Source: an uncultured Butyrivibrio sp.
Lineage (GTDB): Bacteria; Bacillota; Clostridia; Lachnospirales; Lachnospiraceae
Assembly (NCBI GenBank): GCA_947169985.1
Contig: CAMVRW010000036.1
Coordinates: 1 to 13,355 of the forward strand
Length of the DNA: 13,355 nt
Direction: 5' to 3'
In this document: piece after piece, positions 1 to 7,421 of the stretch
How positions within the stretch are numbered: the first letter of the stretch is position 1
Layout: every line of letters starts with the position of its first letter
Notes under the pieces: generated by a model
Databases searched by the model: none
The model's input: the letters and a program-made list of their open reading frames with translations, nothing else
Told to the model about the DNA's origin: nothing
Translations under genes and position numbers: made by a program

Positions 1-31
1 TGATCACTTAGCAAGGTAATGTCGAGTCTAG

Positions 32-87
32 TGAGCAAGGCCGTTCGGGCGAGCACCTGTGGTGCGAGAGCCGAACGGCCTTGTTCA
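32..87. repeat. Long two-tier hairpin / inverted repeat, possible structured RNA
   Basis: Positions 32-48 pair with 71-87 in a 17-bp stem with a single G-T wobble (35/84). Inside it, 53-57 (GCACC) pair with 61-65 (GGTGC) around a TGT loop. The two stems are separated by an asymmetric internal loop, GCGA (49-52) facing GAGAG (66-70), which could form tandem G-A pairs in RNA. No T-run follows the outer stem, so it is not an ordinary Rho-independent terminator, although a canonical terminator begins 22 bases later. It could be the 3' part of a small RNA, part of an upstream transcript's 3' end, or a dispersed intergenic repeat. The pairing is directly visible; the function is unknown. Confidence 0.7.
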
Positions 88-109
88 ACTGGTATACACA
101 TCATATAAT

Positions 110-142
110 AGGCTGTCACGATTGTGGCAGCCTTATTTTTTA
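110..142 (+). terminator. Rho-independent terminator
   Basis: A 10-bp stem (110-119 with 124-133, one T-G wobble) encloses a GATT loop and is followed by a T-rich tract (TTATTTTTT). It lies upstream of the acetyltransferase promoter and points rightward, so it should end a transcript entering from the left edge, possibly one that contains the long hairpin at 32-87. Confidence 0.85.
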
Positions 143-152
143 TGCTTTTTTA

Positions 153-176
153 ACACAATTATTTTCGGAATTGTGT
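153..176. promoter_or_regulatory. Palindrome, candidate operator of the GNAT/giant-protein operon
   Basis: A perfect 8-bp inverted repeat, ACACAATT (153-160) and AATTGTGT (169-176), with an 8-base spacer. Its right arm abuts and partly supplies the putative extended -10 at 174-182, a geometry typical of a repressor operator. No T-run follows it, so a terminator role is unlikely. The binding protein is not identifiable from this window. Confidence 0.5.
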
Positions 177-182
177 GATAAT
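174..182 (+). promoter_or_regulatory. Possible extended -10 promoter of the GNAT/giant-protein operon
   Basis: TGTGATAAT matches an extended -10 (TGn followed by GATAAT at 177-182). No good -35 lies at 16-18 bp; TTAACA at 150-155 is 21 bp away. The predicted start near 189 would leave a leader of about 45 bases before the acetyltransferase ATG. This is the only promoter-like sequence I see between the upstream terminator and the giant gene. Confidence 0.4.
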
Positions 183-232
183 TGATAGTGAGGCAGTGTA
201 AATATTCCACAATTTTATGGAAGGAGATCAGC

Positions 233-1072
233 ATGAAGATTACCCCAATCACAAAGGAAAACCTGGATATGTTTCAGGGCTTTATCACGGATATTGATGC
301 GCAGCTGATACAGGAGGATATGGAAATCCTGCCCCTGGGACTTGTGGCAGATGACCTTCAGGAGGGGAAAAATCTGGCTGCCGGGGCAATATGTCTCAGG
401 CCCGATGACTATGAGCTTAAGATTACTTCCTTCTACGTTTCTAAGGACTATAGGGGGAAAGGCGGTGGAAAATTCCTTTTAGATGAAGCTAAGCGCCTCT
501 TCGGAAACGAGGGTATGGAATTTGATATAGAGTTCCTTATATATGGAAAAGAGGAAGAGGGGCTTGCCCTGTTCCTTGAGAAATATGGCTTTGCTTATGC
601 GGATCCTGAGTACGAGGTTGCCTGTGTGACGGTGGCTGACCTGGAAAAAACAAAGCTATATGACAAGCCTGGAAAAGGTGAGAAGTTCTCTAACATCCCG
701 GAAAAGCTCTTTAACATTTCTCAGAGCGAAGCAGCTAAAAACGGAGCAATCCTGCCGGTGGATGGACTTAAGTCTGAAAGGATAGAAAAGGATATCAGCG
801 TAGGCATTGTGAATGGCGATATCATTGAAGCCTTTGTAGTCTTTGAGAAACTTTCAGATAAGGTGCTTCTCCTATCTTCATTCTATACTAAGGACGATAA
901 TAGTATAGCGTTACTGCATGTTTTGGAGAAGAGCGCAAACCTGATTTTGGATAAATATTCCGGCGTGGCTAGAATTTTAATTCAGCCGGTCAATGATATT
1001 GGAATTAAACTTACAGAAAGCGTGTTTGAAGATGCAAATATCATTTCCTGCCGATACAGTTACTTCGTATAA
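233..1072 (+). CDS. GNAT family N-acetyltransferase (probable)
   Basis: Encodes 279 residues. The ATG at 233 is chosen because AAGGAG at 221-226 lies 6 bases upstream; an in-frame TTG at 182 has no ribosome binding site and overlaps the promoter-like sequence. Residues about 1-125 fit a GNAT fold: an N-terminal strand/helix, a hydrophobic strand (KITSFYVSKDY), then the acetyl-CoA pyrophosphate-binding motif R-G-K-G-G-G (R-x-x-G-x-G) starting a helix, and a late 'LFLEKYGF' segment typical of GNAT motif B. Residues about 150-279 form a second alpha/beta region without the motif, perhaps a degenerate second GNAT domain or substrate-binding module. The substrate cannot be predicted. It is the first gene of an apparent operon with the giant protein 46 bp downstream, with no terminator between them. 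No signal peptide or membrane segment is seen, so it is probably cytoplasmic. Confidence 0.8.
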   Translation: MKITPITKENLDMFQGFITDIDAQLIQEDMEILPLGLVADDLQEGKNLAAGAICLRPDDYELKITSFYVSKDYRGKGGGKFLLDEAKRLFGNEGMEFDIEFLIYGKEEEGLALFLEKYGFAYADPEYEVACVTVADLEKTKLYDKPGKGEKFSNIPEKLFNISQSEAAKNGAILPVDGLKSERIEKDISVGIVNGDIIEAFVVFEKLSDKVLLLSSFYTKDDNSIALLHVLEKSANLILDKYSGVARILIQPVNDIGIKLTESVFEDANIISCRYSYFV

Positions 1073-1092
1073 AGGTTTGGAGAGAGTTGTGT

Positions 1093-1122
1093 ATGAGCAT
1101 TAGAAAGGAGCTTATCAGATGA
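1093..1122 (+). CDS. Candidate 9-codon leader mini-ORF overlapping the giant gene start
   Basis: The gap between the acetyltransferase and the giant gene contains ATG...TGA encoding MSIRKELIR. GGAGAG at 1079-1084 lies 8 bases before its ATG, a plausible ribosome binding site. Its TGA (1120-1122) overlaps the giant gene's ATG (1119-1121) as ATGA, the usual arrangement for translational coupling, and the giant gene's own AAAGGAG (1104-1110) lies inside it. It could feed ribosomes to the giant gene, or it could be chance. It is too short for coding statistics. Confidence 0.3.
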   Translation: MSIRKELIR

Positions 1123-4100
1123 GCGATTATCTTAGCCCGGAACAGAAAATGAAGGTCATTGAGAGTCTTGAGAAGAAGCAGGCCACAAAAGAGACAATTG
1201 ATAAGAAAATTTTAGATAAGAGTAAAGAGGTACAGGACTCCTGGGATAAAAATACCTATGAATTTCATAAGAAGACCTTTGAAGAGGGGTATTATTCCAA
1301 ATGGAAGGCTAATGGAAAGTACGACTATAAGACTCTTCTCAAAAGGATAGACGATGTAAAGATAGATGAGGCATTAAAGGGACAATTTGAAAACCAGCTC
1401 CAGCCCGGAGATAGGTTTTTCTGGAAGTCCAGACACAATGAGCGCAAAAAGATCGAGGGATATAAAAGAACCAATAACACGGAGGAGGTTAATTTTAATA
1501 AGAACACCGTCCGTGAAATGGCAGCGCTGGATCACTATAGCGACTATCATACAGATTACTTCATTACAAGAAATCATCAGAGAAGGCACTATGATGATTA
1601 CGTAAAAAGTGACATTGATGCCGCTGGTACTTTTCAGGAAAAATGGATCAGCAATATCAACGTACAGAGTAAAAAGTTTGGAAAATTCTTTGGCTCTATC
1701 ACAGGTTCTTTGGCTGCCATAAAGAGCTCTGTAATTGACGGGCTTTTTGGCGCAGGTGAGAAGCACAAAGTGCTTTCCAGAAAGAACGAGCTGGATATCG
1801 GACTTCGTCCTTTCTTTTCCATGACTAAAAAGACTCTTTTCTGGAAGAGACAGGTAGGGCGCCTTGGAACAGAGACTCAGGAAGAGAAAGATGATGGTTC
1901 TGAGTACAACAAGAGGATATTAAAGCAATATACAGAAGGTAATGCTAACCAAAGAAAAGATGTAATGGATGAGCTGTCTCAGAAACTCATTACTTTTAAT
2001 ATTGAGCCCAATATGCTTACAAATAAGTACATGGCCAAGAACATGCTTAAGATGCAAAGGTATACTGACATGCTCACAGGCTTTGTTGAGCTTATCAAGT
2101 ATAACCCTGAGTATCTGGATACTACAAATTCAGAGGCTGCTCATACTTCCCCTGAGAGAGCTGCTCTTATAAAGAGCCGCATTATTCTCATGCAACCCAT
2201 AATGACTAATTTCATGGCAAGACATGCCAAGTATTTTGGTTACAAGAAGGAAGACGGGATTAAGGGTCATAATCACGTAAACGGGTTGAAGTCCGGCTTT
2301 AAAAATGAAGATGAATATAATGCTTTTGTAAAGGAAACCTGGTCTCAGATAAAACAGGCATATAATTCAACCGCTGATTTCTTTGATGATATGGCAGACT
2401 ATAAGATGGCTTCTGTGCTGAAGGTTCAGGAGCAGCTTGCTGAGCAAAACAGGCGACTTAGAAATGAAAATCTTCAGGATAAGACCAAGGACGACAGCGT
2501 ATATAATATCAAATACGATGCGGACGGAGAATTATCGAAAAAGCTAATGGCCCTTCGCCACAAGATTTCTTCAAATCCATATATTTATGAGATATATGGT
2601 AGTGACCTTGAGAGGTTGTTTGGCAAGTACGATGAGATGATAAGGCGTCTTGATGAAGTTAAGGCCAGAGCATCATCAATAGGCGGACTTAAAGAAACTG
2701 CTCTTTCTGTCAAATTCAAAGGCGTTGAAAACTTTGGAGAGATGTGGAATACATATCTTGAAAAAGAAATTGTCAGAATGGATTCTGAGCAGAAGATCCT
2801 TGATCAGCAGATGGGAAACTATGAGAAGGCTATAGATTATCTTGTTGGACAGAAGCTCGATGAAAAGAACTTCAAGCTTTCCGATCCTGATGAGGTAGTA
2901 CTTAATGTGCTTAAGTTTGAAGGCATGAATCATATCCTGGAGCTGAAAAAAGCCTTTGAGTACAATGATCTTTTCTATAAGAATCTGGAATACTATGACT
3001 TCGATAAGTATACAGATCTTACCGATAAGGAAGGCAAAAAGATTGAGATCAAGGACCTCTGGTCTCAGTACAATTTCACAATTCTTAAGCGTGGAATGGA
3101 TAGAGCACGTCTTGTTAACAGGCTTGTGGATGGCAAGACTGTTGTTGATATAAACGATCCATCCAAGCTTAATAATATAGAAAAGCGCCAGCTGTGCAAG
3201 GACAAGTTTCAGGAAGCAGCTAAGAAGAAAGAAAATTATAAGGTTAGTATTGATACTATTCTTTCAACTGATATTGGAGAGCTGACAGAAAAGTATAAGC
3301 TGGTCAACGAGATGGATATTACAAAGGATATTACTTATCAGCTTTACTTTGAAGTAGAGAGTATAGCTAATATAGCTAAAGCTCTTGATGAAGATCCATC
3401 AGGTGCTACAGTGGAAGGATATAATAAGTTAAGGCCCAGCCAGAAGGATGAGCTGAAGATTCGCTGCAGCCTTTTCAGGGACTACTTCAATCGCTGGCAA
3501 GGACAGATATACTATACCATGTCTGAGGCCTACGAATACCTCGGTGATATTCCCAATATGCAGGGCAACAATGAGATCATTGAGGGAATAGGCAAGCAGT
3601 ACCGCAAGAAGAAACTTGAAGAGATAACCGATAAGATTTATCAGAAATATGAAGACCTGGAAAGTCAGGAGGAAAACCAGCAGGAGAATCAGGAGGGAAA
3701 CCAGCAGGAGAATCAGCAGGGAAACCAGGCCGACCAAAAGAAAAATGTAAAAATAGACGAGGAAATGAAGAGAAAGATTGGTGAACTGTCTGATTTCTTC
3801 TATGGCATGGCCATTGCAAATGACTACGATGCCAAGTCTATAGAGATCTTTGGCAAGGATGCTTATGAAGCCTATAAGGCCAAATACAATGCCTTGAAGC
3901 TCAGGCAGCAGATCATGAAGGTTTATGCTGCGGACTTTGATGAGATGGTGGAGAAAGGCTACATAAAGGGCACCGAGGAAGAGAGAAAGGCATATTTAAA
4001 CCGTGTTGAAACAGCTATTTCCTTAAAGAGTGAAGTTGAAAAGTACTACAATAAGCAGCTTAAGGATCCTAATAAGCCTGCACTGAATCCAAAGGCAGGT

Positions 4101-7100
4101 GATGAAGAAAAGGCAAAATACGTATACACTCATTACCAGAGGGCCATGGATATTATCAGTAAGTTCAAGGGTGATTATCTGGATGAAAAGAACCTTTTGG
4201 CAAATATGGGAAGTATTCTTTCAGACTTGGATTACTGCCTGGATACCTTTAACATGGGAAATAAAAATGATGGTGAGGGCTGGTATCTCGTGCAAAAGTA
4301 CGGATATCTTAAGGAAGAAAATAGAAAGGATGTAGAAAGAGCTACTCTCATCCTTACCTCTATGACTGATCTTGTTCATGCTACTCTTGCTGATTATGGA
4401 ATTAACAATATATCATCCTATGTTGGCATTACCTTCAGAGATACATGCAAGAAAACCCGTCTGCGCAATAATCCAAAATATAGGGAGGAGTTCCTGGAGG
4501 CTGACAGGAAGAAAGCGGAGTTCCTCAAGGAAGAGAATAAAAAGCTTAAGGAAGATGATAAGCTGGAAGAAGAGCTGAAGGCTATTGAGAAGCTCTACAA
4601 GGAAGAAGAGAAGAAGAACCTTGAACTTCAGAGAAAGGAAGGTTCTTTCGAGAGTTTGAACGAAGAACAGAAGAAGAACTATGTGATCAAGGGCAGAGAT
4701 GTTGAAGGAAAGGTCTTTATTGCCAAGCGTAAGAATAAATATGAGGAACAGTATGCAAGACTTCTTAGTATGAGAAGGACCTTTAAGGATACTATACATT
4801 CTGTAAATGTTATGTATGATCTGACCATTGGCGTTGCAGAGAGTAAGCTTGAACTTGAGGAAAAACTTGAGGATGGAGCAAAGATTGACTACATCATCAA
4901 GGAAAAACAGGAGGCTCGCCAGAAGATTGAAGAAGCTAATACTGTTGAACCTGCTACGCAGTACAGAAACTTTGTGGAAGAGCTGTTCAGGTATCTTCAT
5001 AAAAAGTATAGTGACGCAGAGCTCATGGATCCAAATAAAGTAAAGAAAGCTCTTAAAGGAGCATCAGATGCATGGTTCTTCCAGCTTTCAGCAGGTGCAA
5101 GAAGAGAGGCTCTGGTTCGCCTTAATGAGTATAAAAAGGATAAGGGTTCCATGAACGACTACTTTATCTGGAAGAATACTCAGGAAACTAACGAGAATCT
5201 GGCAGAGAGAGCTAAACCATTTGGACAGGATAATTTCATTAAGAACAATATAACCACCATCAGAAAGATCATGGACACAATTGCCGAGGCAAATGCATGT
5301 GTCAATGATATGCAGACACCGGAATTTTTGGATATCCTCAAGGAAGACCTGGAAGTCAAAGGTATTGATGAAAGACAGTTTATGTTCCTGCTTCGGAAAC
5401 ATAACGTGGGTATATCAGGTCTTGGCAACAACGTTAAGGATGCATTTAAGGCTCATATGAATAAAGTAGATGTTCACAAGTACATGAAAGTGGACACTAA
5501 GATGGACTTCCTTGTGGGAGCTGCCAGGGATGTTCTGGCTGAGCGCAAGGAGCTTGATCCATTTAATATCAATGAGAAATACATCCTGGAGCATTTTGAA
5601 GAATGCTATTTTACTGCTAACAAGATGGTTGCTTTCCAGCAGCTTTACTATGGCGAGTATGAGAGCTTCAAGGAGATGATAAAGTCCGGCGGAGAAAATG
5701 CTAAGCTGGCTAAGCAGGTACAGACATTATTTGACAAGGGACACGGAGAAGCCTATGCCCTTTACTATAATACTGTCATGGCTGTGGCGAATAAGTACGG
5801 TGTTTCTGCAAACGGAGCTCTTAACTTCGGACTTAAGGTTGAGGATGTTGAGAAACTAGGTGTTGAAGGCAAGAGTGATCCTGAGATAACCAAGAAAGTA
5901 GCTGCTAACCTTAAGGATGCAGACAAGAGAACAGAAGACAGCATAAAAGCCATTAATAATTCCTATAAGATTAACAAGATGGCTATGATAATTGAAGATG
6001 CCATGGCCAATTCTCTTGCAGGCATTGAGATTGACGAGAAAAAGGATGATGAGAAACTTGGAGATGACCTCAAGAAGTTCTATGAGGAGCACTCACTGGC
6101 TTATCAGGGCGCTATGAACTTTGTCATTTACATCAGGAATAACGAGCAGAATCCTAAGAAAGTTCTTTACACCAAACGTCACTCAGATTATCCTCAGGGC
6201 ATGTTCCTGATGGCAAAGGATATGCCATGTGTGGAAGAGGCGGATATGCTAAAGAACCTTGATGTGGCTACCAACTTTAAGAATCTGTTTGCCCGTGATG
6301 AGAGAAATATTGGCAAAAACCTTAGTGTAATTGACGAGGATAAGTGTAAGAGAGTTATGGATCGCCTTACTAAGATGGGCCTTGTTGGAACCGGTAAGAT
6401 TGGTGAAGATACTGCAAGGAAAAAACCTATCATAGATGATTCATATATCGATGAGAACTTCAGCCGTGAGTTCTTTGAGGATATGATCAACGCCCAGAAT
6501 TTCTGCATGATGTTTGAGCGCAATGATGATTTCCTGAATCTTGTTGGCTACGAAGAACAGGTCAAGAAGGCAAAAGTTGACCAGAAGAATGTCAATGAGA
6601 TCTATAAGAAGACCCGTAAGGGTGAGAAGAAGGCCGATATTCAGATAGGAATCTACCAGCAGGAAATTAGTGAAATAAACGATGCCGTAGAAAGGCTGAA
6701 ATTAGTCAGAGCAGACGCAGAAAAGAAAGGTGACCAGGCAACAGTTGAGAAGATAAATGCCCAGATTGTTAAAATGACAGACATAACTTCTAACTCTTTT
6801 GGACAGTTCCTCAAATGGGATGATGAGAAGGAAAGTAAAAAGGCGCAGGCAGGTACTCTCAAGAACCATTACTCCATTAAGTACGCCGATCTTTTGACAG
6901 ACAGCAAGGTTAAAACTTTGAAGAAGCTCAGCGAGATATTCTCTAACAAGAACAACAGATATGTCATCTCAACCTATGTTGATTACTTCCAGTCATATCT
7001 TCTTAAGAATGGTATAAAGGTTGACGGATCCTTTGCTAATTGTGAGATATATGATGACATTCTGACTAACCGCGCAATTTACAATGAAGAGGACGTTAAG

Positions 7101-7352
7101 ACTGATCGTTCCATCAGCGTAAAAGAGGCTTTGGAGGTCGGAGAGGATGCTACTAAATTCCTGGATGAGAACCTGAAAAAGACATATGAATTAAGACTTG
7201 AGAATATCAAAAAGGGAACTTACCAGAAGGATTACAAGAGCCGCGTAGAAAAGGAAAAGCAACTGGCAAAAGAAGAAAAGAAAGCAAAAGAAGCTGAGGC
7301 TAAGGCGATGGAAGCCGAGAAAAAAGCAGCAAAGAAAAAGGGTAAAAAATAA
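1119..7352 (+). CDS. Giant (2077-residue) Lys/Glu-rich helical protein of unknown function
   Basis: One uninterrupted frame of 2077 residues whose ATG follows AAAGGAG (1104-1110) by 8 bases. I do not recognise a known domain. It has no signal peptide, LPxTG anchor or convincing membrane helix, so it is probably cytoplasmic. Visible parts in order: a basic, aromatic-rich N-terminus (1-190); a mildly hydrophobic, glycine-bearing segment (190-213); a leucine-zipper-like stretch (about 436-455); a Gln/Asn/Glu linker of 8-residue repeats (847-872); a highly charged coiled coil (about 1123-1188); and a Lys/Ala/Glu tail ending in KKKGKK (2041-2077). Most of the rest looks alpha-helical. Cysteines are few, about ten, none in the first 690 residues. 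Similar segments near 294, 1483 and 1777 suggest degenerate helical repeats. It seems to be transcribed with the acetyltransferase and ends at a strong terminator. A scaffold, cytoskeletal or very large effector-like protein is possible, but none of these is shown by the sequence. Confidence 0.9.
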   Translation: MSDYLSPEQKMKVIESLEKKQATKETIDKKILDKSKEVQDSWDKNTYEFHKKTFEEGYYSKWKANGKYDYKTLLKRIDDVKIDEALKGQFENQLQPGDRFFWKSRHNERKKIEGYKRTNNTEEVNFNKNTVREMAALDHYSDYHTDYFITRNHQRRHYDDYVKSDIDAAGTFQEKWISNINVQSKKFGKFFGSITGSLAAIKSSVIDGLFGAGEKHKVLSRKNELDIGLRPFFSMTKKTLFWKRQVGRLGTETQEEKDDGSEYNKRILKQYTEGNANQRKDVMDELSQKLITFNIEPNMLTNKYMAKNMLKMQRYTDMLTGFVELIKYNPEYLDTTNSEAAHTSPERAALIKSRIILMQPIMTNFMARHAKYFGYKKEDGIKGHNHVNGLKSGFKNEDEYNAFVKETWSQIKQAYNSTADFFDDMADYKMASVLKVQEQLAEQNRRLRNENLQDKTKDDSVYNIKYDADGELSKKLMALRHKISSNPYIYEIYGSDLERLFGKYDEMIRRLDEVKARASSIGGLKETALSVKFKGVENFGEMWNTYLEKEIVRMDSEQKILDQQMGNYEKAIDYLVGQKLDEKNFKLSDPDEVVLNVLKFEGMNHILELKKAFEYNDLFYKNLEYYDFDKYTDLTDKEGKKIEIKDLWSQYNFTILKRGMDRARLVNRLVDGKTVVDINDPSKLNNIEKRQLCKDKFQEAAKKKENYKVSIDTILSTDIGELTEKYKLVNEMDITKDITYQLYFEVESIANIAKALDEDPSGATVEGYNKLRPSQKDELKIRCSLFRDYFNRWQGQIYYTMSEAYEYLGDIPNMQGNNEIIEGIGKQYRKKKLEEITDKIYQKYEDLESQEENQQENQEGNQQENQQGNQADQKKNVKIDEEMKRKIGELSDFFYGMAIANDYDAKSIEIFGKDAYEAYKAKYNALKLRQQIMKVYAADFDEMVEKGYIKGTEEERKAYLNRVETAISLKSEVEKYYNKQLKDPNKPALNPKAGDEEKAKYVYTHYQRAMDIISKFKGDYLDEKNLLANMGSILSDLDYCLDTFNMGNKNDGEGWYLVQKYGYLKEENRKDVERATLILTSMTDLVHATLADYGINNISSYVGITFRDTCKKTRLRNNPKYREEFLEADRKKAEFLKEENKKLKEDDKLEEELKAIEKLYKEEEKKNLELQRKEGSFESLNEEQKKNYVIKGRDVEGKVFIAKRKNKYEEQYARLLSMRRTFKDTIHSVNVMYDLTIGVAESKLELEEKLEDGAKIDYIIKEKQEARQKIEEANTVEPATQYRNFVEELFRYLHKKYSDAELMDPNKVKKALKGASDAWFFQLSAGARREALVRLNEYKKDKGSMNDYFIWKNTQETNENLAERAKPFGQDNFIKNNITTIRKIMDTIAEANACVNDMQTPEFLDILKEDLEVKGIDERQFMFLLRKHNVGISGLGNNVKDAFKAHMNKVDVHKYMKVDTKMDFLVGAARDVLAERKELDPFNINEKYILEHFEECYFTANKMVAFQQLYYGEYESFKEMIKSGGENAKLAKQVQTLFDKGHGEAYALYYNTVMAVANKYGVSANGALNFGLKVEDVEKLGVEGKSDPEITKKVAANLKDADKRTEDSIKAINNSYKINKMAMIIEDAMANSLAGIEIDEKKDDEKLGDDLKKFYEEHSLAYQGAMNFVIYIRNNEQNPKKVLYTKRHSDYPQGMFLMAKDMPCVEEADMLKNLDVATNFKNLFARDERNIGKNLSVIDEDKCKRVMDRLTKMGLVGTGKIGEDTARKKPIIDDSYIDENFSREFFEDMINAQNFCMMFERNDDFLNLVGYEEQVKKAKVDQKNVNEIYKKTRKGEKKADIQIGIYQQEISEINDAVERLKLVRADAEKKGDQATVEKINAQIVKMTDITSNSFGQFLKWDDEKESKKAQAGTLKNHYSIKYADLLTDSKVKTLKKLSEIFSNKNNRYVISTYVDYFQSYLLKNGIKVDGSFANCEIYDDILTNRAIYNEEDVKTDRSISVKEALEVGEDATKFLDENLKKTYELRLENIKKGTYQKDYKSRVEKEKQLAKEEKKAKEAEAKAMEAEKKAAKKKGKK
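3671..3729 (+). repeat. 24-bp tandem repeat coding a Gln/Asn/Glu linker
   Basis: Two near-identical 24-bp units (3671-3694 and 3695-3718) and an 11-base partial third lie inside the giant gene. In frame they give 8-residue repeats, ENQQENQE, GNQQENQQ, then GNQA, around residues 852-870. The period is a multiple of three, so copy-number change would alter linker length without breaking the frame. The linker probably separates two helical regions. Confidence 0.85.
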
Positions 7353-7360
7353 GTAATAAA

Positions 7361-7404
7361 AACTTCCGGTGGAACCTGTTGGGAACCACCGGAAGTTATT
7401 TTTT
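7361..7404. terminator. Bidirectional Rho-independent terminator between convergent genes
   Basis: A perfect 12-bp stem, AACTTCCGGTGG (7361-7372) with CCACCGGAAGTT (7386-7397), and a 13-base loop. On the plus strand it is followed by ATTTTTT (to 7404), ending the giant-protein transcript 8 bases after its stop codon. On the minus strand the stem is followed by TTTATTA, so it can also end the diguanylate cyclase transcript arriving from the right. Confidence 0.92.
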
Positions 7405-7421
7405 GTTGTGAAATGATATTA

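Noticed and set aside
182..232. TTG start extending the acetyltransferase by 17 residues
   Set aside because: It has no ribosome binding site and overlaps the promoter-like element; the ATG at 233 has AAGGAG at the right distance.
1690..1760. Membrane helix at residues 190-213 of the giant protein
   Set aside because: The segment contains lysine, aspartate and several serines, and the flanks are not typical; it is more likely an amphipathic helix or buried core.
3429..3737. Minus-strand 102-residue frame that looks like a membrane protein
   Set aside because: Its Leu/Val-rich run is the antisense of the Gln/Asn/Glu repeat in the giant gene; no promoter or ribosome binding site was seen.
4413..5000. 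Minus-strand 195-residue frame inside the giant gene
   Set aside because: Leu/Phe-rich composition is the antisense of Lys/Glu codons; it lies wholly within a convincing longer gene.
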